Below are positions 46,803 through 58,063 of a DNA stretch of 64,000 bases, piece after piece (position 1 is the stretch's first letter; every line of letters begins with the position of its first letter). The DNA is from Gadus chalcogrammus. Taxonomy: Eukaryota > Chordata > Actinopteri > Gadiformes > Gadidae. The notes under the pieces are model-generated. The model was not told the origin of the DNA, did not search any database, and was given only the letters and a program-made list of their open reading frames with translations. The stretch lies in NCBI RefSeq assembly GCF_026213295.1, contig NC_079415.1, positions 33,881,030 to 33,945,029 on the forward strand, in the 5' to 3' direction. A program made the position numbers and the translations under genes.

Positions 46803-49240
46803 TCAACATTCACAGCAGATAATCTTAGAAGGCTCAGTGCATTTCCCACAGACAAGTCGCCTACATGACTCACAGACGTCACTAGTTTTGTTCCCACTAC
46901 ATCTGCCGACTTGACACTTTTTCCTTTTGGTAGGTGGGGAAGGAGTTTCAATCAGAAGTCGCCTACGTGCCTCTGATGCTGCCACTAATGACGCAGTCCT
47001 GGCCATTCTCTGAGGCGCACACAGCTGTTTCACAAGCTCCAGAATAAATCTCTTTCTGGTCATGTGGACGCCCATGCACTGTTTGTACAGAATGTGTGCA
47101 TTGATTGCAGCCAGGTCTAGGATGTTGTAGAACACAGCTACAGGCCAACGCCTGGTCCCTCCCTTCACTGAATACAAGCGTGCCATCTGGTCCATAACAT
47201 CAACGACATATTTAGTGCTGTTGTAGTGGGCAACAGTTTCAGGCATTTTCTTGGGGCCATTGTCAGTTGAAACTGTCTGGTGCATTGTGCTGAGGAGGCT
47301 GACGTTTTTGCGTGGTTTTCCCTGGTAAATGGTGAGTGTGGCTTCCCCAGCCCTCAGCACCTTGGAGGAGAATCTTTCCATCTGTGCCTTTGTACACGGG
47401 GGCATCTCTCGTCTGATTCTATTCATTGGGCCAACAATAGTGGTTTTGTGCGCCAAAAGAGTGTTTGCCAGTGATAACGAGGTAAAGTAATCATCTGTCG
47501 TTACATTTCTTCCTTTCTCCAGGAATGGCTCCATCAGACGAAGCACAACATTGTCTGATAAGCGCTGTCCAGAAGGCCTACTGTTGTCTTTCCCTAGATA
47601 GGGATGGGCATTCAACATGTATTTGGTTTCAACATCAGCGGCTACCCAGAATTTTATGCCAAATTTATCCGGTTTATTTGCCATGTACTGTGTGAAACGA
47701 CAGCGCGCCTTGGTGGGGAACAATTGTTCACCAACTGTTATGTTCTCCCCAGGCGTGTAAGAAGCAGTGCTGTTTTTCACAAATCGATCAAATGTCTCCG
47801 ATATCATGGCAAATTTGTCCTCCAGAAGGCGGGCAGCCCTCGTGCTCTTGTCATCAAAGCGCAGATAGCGCATGATATCTCTGAAATTCTGGCGAGGCAT
47901 TGTTTCCTTGAAAACAGGATTTCCCATTTCAGCAGACCAGAAGTCCTCCAGTTTCAGGTTTTTCCCGCCGGCAATACCCCTCAAATAAACGAGACCCACA
48001 AATGCTTTTAGTTGGTCCATTGTCGCATTGAACATATGAGCATTGTTTCGGTCAGCTTCGGCCTGAGTATACTTTAGAATCTGTTCCCACATTTCCGTGT
48101 CAAGCAAACACAGTAAACTGCTCAGTGGATCTGTGATATTTTCCTTGGCGCGAGGTGTGGGCCCTGGAGGTTCTCTCATGACATTGGCCTCTGTTGCTCT
48201 GCCTCTCGAAAGGCCAGGGGGTTGTTCAATCCATATGGTACCATCTCGTGCTTTCTCTTGCATGGATGGTGATGTCTCTTCCATTGATGTGGTCGCCTCA
48301 GGTTCTGATTCTGAACCTGAATCAGATTCTTTAACAGCGCCACTTCCATCATCAGCTCTCTCATCATCACTCTCTAGCTCGCATGCCAGTTCCTCTGCTT
48401 CTCCATCAGATTCCCCCTCTGAAATACTCTGTAACTCGGCCAATATTTGCTGACCCTGACCACGCATCAGGTTGATTTTCCGACTGAAGCGCTTCGTGCA
48501 GTTGTCACACTGGTAGGGCTTCTCGCCGAAATGAGTCCTAATGTGGCACTTCAGGTCCCATTGCTGTTCGAAGTGCTTTGTGCATAGGTCACACCTGTAG
48601 GGCTTCTTCCCAGAGTGAGCCCTCCTCTTGTGGATCTTCAGGACGCCTTTCAGGCTGAAGCGTTTCGCGCATTGGTCACACATGTAGGGCTTCTCCTCGG
48701 AGTGAGTCATCATGTGGCGCTTCAGGTAGCTTATCCAACTGAAGCGCTTTGTGCATTGATGACACTTGTAGGGCTTCTCCGCGAAGTGAGTCATCATGTG
48801 GCGCTTCAGGAGGCATTGCCGTTGGAAGCGCTTCATGCATTGGTCGCACCTGTACGGCTTCTCGTCGTTGTGGGTCCTCATGGGGACGATCATATTGGCA
48901 TTGTTGGGAATAACCTTGCCACACAAGACACCGGGCCGGCCCTTGCGGCCGTCCCGATGCCCAGTCAGCTCCTCAAGGTTGGCGAGCCGCACGCTGCAGT
49001 TCAGGCTTCTGGCCACGCTGTGGTCAGCGGACAGCGAGTTCAGGGCCTCCACTTCTGACGCTGTGAAGAGGGTGTCATGGCCGTCCGTCGCCAGTGGGCC
49101 CTCCCTTTTTACATAGACACTCAGGAACTTCAGTTCCTCGCTGTGGCTGGACATGAGGGAGGAGCCAGGGGCGTCCACACCCAGACTCTCAGAGGTGGCG
49201 CCGCGCTGCGTGCTACTGTCTCCAAAGGCATCGCAGTCTT
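46803..49240 (-). CDS. Gene G: zinc-finger array fused in frame to a piggyBac transposase
   Basis: One uninterrupted exon of 2,438 nt from acceptor CTGCAG|AAGACTGC (the 820-codon frame begins at a Met in the intron, 49265). Order: a spacer-like head and finger-exon linker; four C2H2 fingers; a fifth that breaks after FSRKINL, before its histidines (junction about 48467); an acidic Ser/Glu/Asp-rich stretch; a piggyBac (PGBD4-type) transposase domain; and a C-terminal Cys-rich zinc module (CQVGRC, CESC, CGKC, CCEC). Of the three catalytic Asp positions, the first is Gly (ITVGEQ, codon GGT at 47732-47730), while TTDDYFTS and VVDVMDQM keep theirs. Cut-and-paste activity is therefore unlikely, but DNA binding could remain. 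No TTAA-flanked transposon ends were seen near the junction or the stop. Product: possible nuclear DNA-binding fusion protein. Confidence 0.85.
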
Positions 49241-49769
49241 CTGCAGAGGAAGTAAATAAAGACAAAGTAATTGTTTTGATACATCATTTCCATAAAAGGA
49301 GGCAGTGTGTATTTTTGTACTAACCTGAAGGAAACTCTTTAAATGTACGTGTATGTAACATTGACAAAGAGGGTTTAAAATGTGTACTGCAGACACAGAG
49401 TCACAGTTTTGGAGAGGGACGTCTCCTCCAGCAACCTCCTCCCTAGACTCAAAGCTCAAGCGGGTGACCAGTTGAAGGAAACTCAACGAACACCACCGCA
49501 AAATGATCTGAGCACAGCATGACAGGCGAGACAAGCGTAAATATTATATTTTGACAATAACAAGCGACTAAGTGTCCTTCCTTCCAAGCTGATCGGCTAA
49601 CATTTATACATTTTGAATTCATTCTTCCATTTTCAACACTCGGGGCTCTTGACTGATTCCATCTTTGAAATGCAATTCCCAAGTTTGACTCGTGTTTTAA
49701 CAGGGCGCTGGTCATGATGCTTTTATAAAGAGGACCAGGCTTTTTAGCGCAGGTAGAATCTAGTATATT

Positions 49770-50365
49770 CTTAGGCCCCGTCCACACGGGAAAAAAACAT
49801 ATTTTCCCCTTCCGTTTTCCTTTGATGCGTTTCAGGAATATCTCCGTAAAGACGGACTCACTGCGAAATCGCATCGAGCTGTAGAAATGCTATAGTAGAT
49901 ATTCAAGGCAACTGCGTGGCGCTGGTTCTCCACAAAAGAAAGTGAAGCGTGTATGCATAGCCTGCGCACGCTTTGGCGCGCTGAATAAAAACATACCGTC
50001 GAGGAGGAGATAGCAGTTACCAAAACCTTTTAGATTGAGCAGAATGCTTTTTAATTTACAGTTGGTAATTCAATTTACCAAGGGCATTATTTAAAGCTAT
50101 AAAAAAATAATAAAATGAAAATAAAATGAAAACAAATTCAACACAACTCTAACATCGCCCAGGTGGTGGGTGGGGGGGGGATGACGTCATCGTTTGCGTT
50201 TCAGGCGCCCACACGATCCTAGTGTGGAAAACGCATAGGGTTGTTTTTATCTTATCCACACTGGAACCGGGTATCAGAAAAGTGGATGGATCCGTCTAGA
50301 AGGAGTGCCCATACGCACAAGAATTATGCGTTCTCACCAAAAAAAACGGTTCTGTGTCGATGGGG
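49770..50365. mobile_element. non-autonomous element with GCCCCGTCCACAC ends
   Basis: Starts GGCCCCGTCCACACGG at 49774 and ends with the inverted, diverged GTGTCGATGGGG at about 50366. The flanks TCTTAG and TCTCAG suggest a 6-bp duplication. It sits between the KVEED exon and the finger exon of gene G, in DNA that is continuous in paralogs. A 3' part of the same element occupies the same site in gene J (63160-63252). Confidence 0.65.
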
Positions 50366-50417
50366 TCTCAGTTGATCCAGTTCGTTTGCTTGCATAGATG
50401 CAATGTGTATTACTAAC

Positions 50418-50484
50418 CTACAGCGGGCCAGCCTCCACCAATATCCTCTTCAACCTTGATTGAAATGGTGTCTGGGGTCTGCTG
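50418..50484 (-). CDS. Gene G KVEED exon
   Basis: 67 nt, intact (GGWPAV for GGMPAV). Donor GTAG|GTTAGT, phase fits the fusion exon. Confidence 0.6.
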
Positions 50485-50664
50485 CTTTCCACATAAAGAA
50501 GGAAACACACACAAGACGTATTCTTTCATTTGCACAGAATAGTTGTTAATCCCCCACTTACGACACATTGAATCATAAATGCGTTTCATTTCTAAGGGTG
50601 TGTGCTGGAGTTGTAACAGAGGAAGCCTCTCATTTGGATGCTGAATAAGAAGATGATTTCCAAC

Positions 50665-50948
50665 CTGCACACTCAGCTCCTCGCTGCAGACCAGCCGCTC
50701 GCCGCGCTCCAGGCTCTTGGCCGCGCTGTGGTCCGCAGACAGCGAGTTCAGGGCCTCCACTTCTGACGCGGTGAAGAGGTTGTCATGGCCGTCCTCCGCC
50801 AGTGGGCCCTCCCCTTTTCCGTGGACAATAATAATCTTCAGCTCCTCCCTGTGACTGGCCGGGTGGGAGGAGCCAGGGGCGTCCACACCCAGACTCTCTG
50901 AGGTGGCGCCGCGCTGCGTGCTACGGTCTCCAAAGGCATCGCAGTCTT
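50665..50948 (-). CDS. Gene G spacer exon
   Basis: 284 nt, intact. EDCDAFGDRSTQRG start, variant block LKIIIVHGKGEGPLAEDG and KSLERGERLVCSEELSVQ. With the KVEED exon it can extend the fusion protein by about 116 codons upstream. Confidence 0.65.
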
Positions 50949-51562
50949 CTGCAGAGGGAGATTTTTTTTTGTTTTTACACATTATTTGCATAAAAGGAGG
51001 CAGTGTGTATTTGTACACGTGAAAGAAACTATTTAAATGTATGTGTATGTAACATCGACACAGAGGGTTTAAAATGTGTACTGCAGACACAGAATCACAC
51101 TTTTGGAGAGGGACGTCTCCTCCAGCACCCTCCTCCCTAGACTCAAAGCTCAAGCGGGTGACCAGTTGGATGAAACTCAACGAACACCAGCGCAAAATGA
51201 TATGAGCACAACATGACATGAGAGGCAAGCGCAATACTCTATTTTGACAATAACAAGCGACAACGTGTCCTTCCCTGTAAGCTGTTCAACTAACATTTAT
51301 ACATTTTGAATTCATTGATGTTTGAGGATGATAAACCAGCTCATGTGGCATCTGTCTTGAAACCCTTCTGGACTCTTGACTGATTCCATCTTTGAAATGC
51401 AACTCCCAAGTTTGACTCGTGTTTTATTAGGGCTCTGGTCATGATGTTTTTCCAGAGGACCAGGCACTTTGGCGCAGGTAGAATCTACCATCAGCCTAGA
51501 ATCTATTCTGCCTAGAATCTACTACATCAAAAGTAAATGAGCTCAAGATGGAAATTACATAC

Positions 51563-51678
51563 CTTCACTTTTAAAATGGGGCCGCACAGTCTGTGTGCCT
51601 ACAGCATGTTCCCAGGTGGTCTGTCTTGCAGGCAACATCCCTTGAGAGAAGCTGAATGTTGGCACTTGATGTGCTGGC
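51563..51678 (-). pseudogene. Gene G QTD exon, frameshifted
   Basis: 116 nt, 17 short of intact copies; the frame is lost after the ACKTD-equivalent. Splice sites remain (CTACGCAG|GCCAGC, GAAG|GTATGT). If the fusion is expressed it probably starts elsewhere. Confidence 0.6.
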
Positions 51679-51983
51679 CTGCGTAGAGACAACAAGGTCA
51701 AAATAATTACATCAAGCTCTGCTAATCTGCAACTCACCCTTTCATTTGAATCAGGTGTGAAGGGGGAAAGCATGAGGCAACATTCTAGGCAACCCGTAGC
51801 GATAGTTATGCTATTATAACTCTAGTTCTCTGATCGTAGGCGTAGCCGTCTAGGCTTCGCCTTATGAAAATTTCAGCTATGTGTAACCGGTACTTGGTGT
51901 CCTTCAATTAACACTACTGCAACAATCAATGTATGGGCCAGATCGTCAGAAGATTCTAGTGATCGTAAAGAGAGATTAGCACT

Positions 51984-52600
51984 GTGTTTAGTAGGGAAGG
52001 ATATCCACTTGAACTGGTCATTCACAATGAACCTCAGTTTGTTTCAGCTGAGTTTGAATGCTTCCTTGTTGACAGAGATAATAAGCATTGCCGCAGCAGC
52101 TCTGTGTATTACCCACAAGCAAATGGGGAAATAGAACGCTCCAACAGAGTATTCAAGGACTGTCGACAGACTGCCAGGACTGAAGGTAAACCTTTGAAAG
52201 CCTTTGTGACTGAGTTTTTGCATACATACAGGGCCACTCCCCATGCCACGACCTTAGCTTCTCCTGCCGAGCTACTGCATGGTAAACTGCTCAATACAAA
52301 GCTACACATCAGAGGTCTTGACTCCACATTGCCTTTTACAAACAAACCTGAAACAGAACACATCGAGAGGAAACAAGAGAAAACAAAACGGTACACAGAT
52401 CAACGACATGGTGCAAAAACCACCTTCTTTCCAAGTTGGTTCTTCTGTTCGCATTCGGAAGCCTGGAATCACTCTCCCAGGGTACCGAGAGCGAGAGGCG
52501 TCCGTGTGGTCCAGAGACTATGTGACTTAAAACTGCACACACACAAAACAAAACAAAAAATAGATGTGACCATGTTCATTCTCCCCGTTTGCTGAAAATT
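51984..52600 (+). mobile_element. Ty3/gypsy-type integrase fragment
   Basis: The second half of an LTR-retrotransposon integrase core: a region around PQFVSAEFECF, YYPQANGEIERSNRVFKD with the catalytic Glu, and HTYRATPHATTLASPAELLHG. The second catalytic Asp (in D-N-G/E-PQF) reads His, so it is inactive. After about 52420 a frameshift moves the rest (FQVGSSVRIRKPG) to another frame. No protease, reverse transcriptase or paired LTRs were identified. It is an old, broken copy. Confidence 0.75.
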
Positions 52601-54160
52601 GTATACCGTTTTACAAGCCCATAATTTGTCATACTTTTGCTACTATGCTACTACTAAAGATAGTGTCTTTTATATATCTAGAACTGTTGTTTTAGTTTAC
52701 ATTGATTGCTCTTGAAGTACTGATATTCTGGTGCTACAGTACAGAGTTTAATTTCCTACAAGAGAGGAATACGTGGTATAGTGCAATACCCATTCTGCCC
52801 AGGTAGTCGCAGTATGCCACCAGAGTTGTTCATATAATACGCATGTACTAGATTGGAGGAAGAACGAGACACGGAAGTGGATTAAAAGCATGCTATGAAT
52901 CGTCTCTCACTGCTTTATACTTAATACTATCCACTTACATACACAACAAGTGTGTTTGTGTGTGTTCACACACATTCCTGATGCCATCTATCTTTGTATA
53001 AGCGACAGTAGGCTATCAGCTGGAGAGCTAATGCTACAGCAACATTATAAGGGTAACAAGGTAGCCATATAAAGTAAACCAACAACATGATATAGTCTGG
53101 GTTGACTTACTTGTCCGAGGTTTGTAGCTTCGCCGAGGAGAGTTGGTACTGATCCAGATGTTCAGACGTTGAGTCCTGTGTAGCGGTGTCGTCCTTCCAA
53201 TGCTGTCGATATCCACAAAATCGGTTACATCAGTGATGGGTCGTTCGCAACCGAATCAGTTCGAATGAATGAATCTTTAACAAGAACGAACCGCATGATT
53301 CTTCTCTCGTTCCTCTCCTTCGTTCTCAGACTCGACTCCTCCCAGACTACAGGCCACGAGTCCCTGACCCAAGTGCCCCTGACTGCAGCTCACAGATCGA
53401 GGAGGAGCTTAAATTTCCCTAAATGTGGGCTGGTCTAAACGTTTAACTCATGGTTTCACCCCCGCGGGCGCCATCTGGTGGCGGAGATCCGGCAGCACAT
53501 TCTCAAACGTCAATACAGCACAGCACGATGACTTAATATGGAAAAAGGTTCCTGCATTTGACACTTAGACATTCCTACTTTTAACTTGTCCAAAAAAAAT
53601 TTAACATGAAAAAAAAATACATAGAAAAACCATGATATTAAATATATATATATATTATATAAACCATAGCATTTCCATAAGAGTATAGACACATATTTTT
53701 TACACTCAATTTTATTAGCTGAGTCAAATAAACCAGACAGAAGACTTTGATTCAATGATTATTTTCACCCCAAAAAAAGTTTGATCTGCAAAGAAAAAAA
53801 AAAAAAGTTTTAGCCTAGCCAAATACATTCCTAAAGCTTCCATAATCGTTTAACAATGGCAAGTATCAGGGTATTTTTATTATATTAACCCTGTTTATGT
53901 AATTAGTCAATTGAAAGGAATATCTATACATTCTAGAGATACCTTCCTACCTTCCATGTCCACTTCACCCATATTGTGCATTGCAATTTAACTGATCAAG
54001 CTCCAAAATGTATTCAAATGTTTTGCTGTCAGAAATGCCCGAGAAATAAGTTCATCACACAGATAAATTATGAGCAATAAAAACAAAGCAAATCAAAAGT
54101 TGGAAAGCGTTTAATCATGATCTTTTTTCAAAGCAGTAATAAATACAGGATAAAGGTGTC
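52601..54160. other. intergenic DNA between genes G and H
   Basis: Contains the THAP remnant below and, from about 53880, the duplicated 3' flank of a finger exon. 53230-53340 resembles 7000-7110. No other gene seen. Confidence 0.5.
53111..53177 (-). pseudogene. Gene G THAP exon remnant
   Basis: Only the 3' end of the THAP exon is left (about 22 codons to the donor CAA|GTAAGT). Upstream the family sequence stops at about 53177. The zinc ligands are gone. Confidence 0.55.
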
Positions 54161-54162
54161 AA

Positions 54163-54998
54163 TCAAAACGTCGCGCTATCCCGTGTCAAAGCACCCCCAT
54201 TACCCGTGTGCTTGAGCATGTGCAAACGCAAACTGCTTGGGCTGCTGTAGCATGCGTTGCACTGCAGACACACGCAGGGCTTCTCCCCAGAGTGAGTCCT
54301 CAGGTGGAACGTCAGGGCGTCTTTCCGAATGAAGCGCATCGTGCATTGGTCACACCTGTAGGGCTTCTCACCGGTGTGAGTCCTCATGTGGAACTTCAGG
54401 GCGGAGCCATGACGGAAGCGCATCGTGCATTGGTCACACTTGTAGGGCTTCTCCCCTGAGTGAGTCCTCATGTGGATCTTCAGGGTGCCTGTCCGACTGA
54501 AGCGCTTCGTGCATTGGTCACACTTGTAGGGCTTCTCACCAGTGTGAGTCCTCATGTGGATCTTCAGGTCGCTTTTCCATTGGAAGAGCATCATGCATTG
54601 GGCGCACCTGTGCGGCTTCTCGTTGGTGTTGGTACTCATGTTGACGATCATATTGGCATTGTTGGGAATAACCTTTCCACACAAGACACCGGGCCGGCCC
54701 TTGCGGCCGCCCTGATGCCCAGTCAGCTCCTCAAGGCGGACGAGCCGCACGCTGCAGTTCAGGCTCTTGGCCACGCTGTGGTCAGCGGACAGCGAGCTCA
54801 AGGCCTCCAGTTCTGACACGGAAAAGAGGGTGTCATGGCCGTCCACCGCCAGTGGGTCCTCCCCTTGTCCGTAGACGCTCAGGATGCGCAGCTCCCCGTT
54901 GTGACTTGACATGCAGGAGGAGCTAGGGGCGTCCACACGCAGACTCTCCGAGGTGGCGCCGCGCTGCGTGCTGCAGTCTCTGATGTCAGTGACGTCTT
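54163..54998 (-). CDS. Gene H finger exon: five fingers with intact terminal finger
   Basis: Acceptor CTGCAG|AAGACGTC; EDVTDIRDCSTQRG; Met at 54936. A full linker (GHDTLFSVSELEALSS, GRPGVLCGKV) leads to four standard fingers (QWKSDLKI, SRTGTLKI, RHGSALKF, IRKDALTF) and the divergent terminal finger CVCLQCNACYSSPSSLRLHM, then TGNGGALTRDSATF and stop. It is the clearest reference for the terminal finger lost from genes C and F. The frame has no defect. Confidence 0.85.
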
Positions 54999-55535
54999 CT
55001 GCAGAGAGGAAAACAAAGACAGAGAGAAAGTGAAGGTTTTAATTCATTATTTGCAGAAAGGGATCCAGTATGTACCATGTACATACTTGTGTGTGGATTG
55101 GAAGAATTATATTTTGACATTCTTTCTTTCTAACTTCTATTTGGTTGATTATGAATGTTCCTTGTCCCCCTTTGGGTGATCAAGGGTCAAAGGTTCAAGC
55201 TGAGAAGGCACCGATAGGTCTCCGCCTTTTAAGGATGTGGGGAGGTCATAAAGACACAACCCAGGTCATCTGTTGTTGTTTCCTATCGCCCGTTTTACCA
55301 ATACTGTAGTTATAATGGGAGTCAGAGCAGATTCATCATTCCTGACACCTGTTTGCCATGAAGAAGATGTAAATCATTCTAACTATGAACTGCATAAGTA
55401 GTCCTCGTGTTTTAGCAGGGCTTTGGTCATGATGCTTCTCAAAAGAGGACCAGGCATTTTAGCACAGGCAGAATCAAGTACATTCTCAGCTGATCTGGGT
55501 CGTTTGCTTGCATAGATGCAATGTGTATTACTAAC

Positions 55536-55602
55536 CTCCAGCGGGCCAGTCTCCACCAATATCCTCTTCAACCTTGATTGAAATGGTGTCTAGGGTCTGC
55601 TG
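55536..55602 (-). CDS. Gene H KVEED exon
   Basis: 67 nt, open; donor GGAG|GTTAGT; reads TLDTISIKVEEDIGGDWPAG-like variant residues. It fits the phase of the finger exon at 54998. Confidence 0.55.
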
Positions 55603-55781
55603 CTTTCCACATAAAGAAGAAAAAAGACACAAGACATATTCTTTCATTTGCAAAGATTAGTTGTGAATCCCCACTAATGACATATCGAATCACAAAGGTG
55701 TGTGCTTTCTATGGGTGTGTGCTGGAATTGTAACAGAGGAAGCCTCTCTTTTGGGTGATGAATAAGAAGATGATTTCCAAC

Positions 55782-56065
55782 CTGCACACTCAGCTCCTCG
55801 CGGCAGACCAGCCGCTCGCCACGCTCCAGGCTCTTGGCCGCGCTGTGGTCCGCAGACAGCGAGTTCAGGGCCTCCACTTCGGACGCGGTGAAGAGGGTGT
55901 CATGGCCGTCCACCACCAGTTGACCGTCCCCTTCTTCGTGGACGATCACAATCTTCAGCTCCTCCCTGTGACTGGCCAGGTGGGAGGAGCCAGGGGCGTC
56001 CACACCCAGACTCTCCGAGGTGGCGCTGCGCTGCGTGCTACTGTCTTCAAAGGCATCGCAGACTT
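55782..56065 (-). CDS. Gene H spacer exon
   Basis: 284 nt, intact. Starts EVCDAFED; central block LKIVIVHEEGDGQLVVDG. No QTD or THAP exon upstream; the region beyond is occupied by repeats and the helicase-bearing insert. Confidence 0.65.
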
Positions 56066-56199
56066 CTGCAGAGGGAGATTTTTTTTTTTACAGAAAGTAA
56101 TTGATAAACTCTTTGCATAATGCACTCTGTGCATTTGTACACGTGAAAGGAACTCTTTAAATGTATGTGTATGTAACATTGACCCAGAGGGTGTAAAAT

Positions 56200-56727
56200 G
56201 TGTCCTTCAGACAGATTCACAGTTTGGGAGAGGGATCCAACAACCTCCCGTTGGCCCTGTCTCCCGCTGGAGCCCTGCTGCCCGCGGGTCGTTGGTGTCT
56301 CGGCGCTGCCCGCTTCCGAGACGGTGGTGCCACGTCAGCGGGGCTCCGGCGGGAGACAATCGCGGGCAACAATCCCCTTTCTCCTCCATGTCAGGGTTCA
56401 TGTACTTCAGGGAGTCAAAGCCAAAGCCAAAGCTCCCTCCCCCCCCCCCCCCCCCCCAATTCCTTCTCAACCATGGCTGAGATAACCCCCACTACGAGTC
56501 TCGTTGTGGAAATACCAGAGACGTCAGAGAACCTGACGTGTTATGCGCCACAACACCAACAGCAGAACGGTTATCCAAATAACAAAGAAGTGTACAACGG
56601 TCGTAGACCATTGTCGGGCCGCATTCTCCGGGCGGGCAAAGCAAACAAGGGGCGGTAACCTGGCCCCTTATGACGACATATGGGGCCAAAAAAGGCGGAG
56701 TAGGACACCTAGTGCTCGTTTTACACC
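56200..56727. repeat. duplicated upstream region with poly-C
   Basis: Paralog of 31100-31590 (GGAGTCAAAGCC, poly-C at 56439-56457, CCATGGCTGAGATAACCCCC, ACGACATATGGGGC). No gene. Confidence 0.6.
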
Positions 56728-57546
56728 CAAAGCCGGTTTCCCACCGCCGCCTCCATTCATTTCAAAGAGGGAAGGGCGGCAGAGTAGCCTGGTCCTAGCA
56801 GGCCATCGTACTTCATTTCATTTGTACAGAAGGTCTGGAACTGCTCAATTGACAAAACGTTCTCTCTATGGAGGCGGGTGTCTGTAGAAGTTTTAAAATG
56901 ATTGGATCTGCCCAGTGCCACTCTGGATCGGCCATAACCAATCGCATAGCGTTTGGTCGTGACCGGCTCCTTCACCACTAACGGAGCCAGCTGGAAAATC
57001 AAACTTTTCCCGGACCCGGTGGGGAGACGCGCCACAACATCATGGCCAGCAACAAAACTCTGCAAAGCTAGTTCTTGCTCCGGCTTTAATTGATCGATTT
57101 TCGGCAGCGATCCCACAACAGACCGAATAGCTTCTCTCGTATCCTTCTCCATTGTCTTCCTCTGACTACAACTGAAACTGGCGCGCGACCTAGACGTCAT
57201 CGTTCTCAGCCACTCCCTCTGTTCGCCGATTGGACCGCCAGAAATCTGGTTAACATGGAACGCATTCGTATTAAGCAGACCCAGACCTAGTACTGAAGTG
57301 AAATGAAAATTAAGCGGAAGTAGGTAGGTGGGCGGTGCCAGGCTAGCGGCAGAGGGGAGGCGGTTACAAAAAAGGCTGTTGGACAAGGAAGGGATTGCCG
57401 CCCAAGTGAACACGCACAGATTATGCCCTACTGCTCAGCTTTCCCCATGTTGAAACTTTCGGCAGCCGCTTTTAAAGACGCCTGGCCCTTTACACCGCCG
57501 CGCTGAACCATCCGACAGCACGGCGGTTATCGCGGCGGTATGCAGG
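56728..57546 (-). mobile_element. insert carrying a RecQ-like helicase fragment
   Basis: 819 bp placed exactly in a site that is unoccupied at 31580-31590, with a CACC repeat at 56724-56727 and 57547-57550. On the minus strand it encodes REAIRSVVGSLPKIDQLKPE and a Walker A motif LPTGSGKSLIFQLAP, the start of a superfamily-2 RecQ-like helicase. The helicase is cut short about 20 residues later. No strong terminal repeats were seen. Such helicases occur in some eukaryotic DNA transposons (for example Academ and Kolobok relatives); which one this is cannot be told. Confidence 0.65.
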
Positions 57547-58060
57547 CACCTAATGCCATTTCTAGCTACTGAGGGGAGTCATTAATGGTAGAAAACCTCA
57601 AAGTGACATTTTCATGCCATGGGACCTTTACATTTTTTTTTCTTATAATGATGTAATTTATTTTCTGATAAAGGACAGAATTTTTACTTTTTACTTTTAC
57701 AGTGTTAGATCAGAAGGTCGTGTTGCTGGGTTATTTTAAACAGCCCTGAAAAGCTGAAACTAACCTGCACTTGGCGTCTTTGAATCTGAGATCAATCTAT
57801 ACACACACGAGGCCTCACGCATTTGAAATGAGTCAGAAATGATATTCTCACTTTCGTTTTAAAAATTAATACAAAACTGTCTTGAGTCTCATGATTTTTT
57901 GGATATATAATAAGAATCAACTCATAAGTAACAGCAAGAAATTGATATAGCAAAAGTGTATTTGACAATTCCACCACTGTCTAAATTAGAATTATGATGT
58001 AGTGTAGTGACGGGGTGTACAGGCCTTAAATAATCCCTCCGTTTCAAGATGCCTTATATC
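57547..58060. other. 3' flank of gene I, no gene seen
   Basis: AT-rich; paralog of 31585-32103, the 3' flank of gene E. Confidence 0.55.
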
Positions 58061-58063
58061 ATG

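Noticed and set aside
46803..48467. active autonomous piggyBac transposon
   Set aside because: The first catalytic Asp is Gly, and no TTAA-flanked inverted ends were seen near the coding region.
49241..49265. Met at 49265 as the start of the fusion protein
   Set aside because: It lies in the polypyrimidine/acceptor region of the exon. Every paralog splices at the same CTGCAG, so this Met is probably intronic; an unspliced transcript could still use it.
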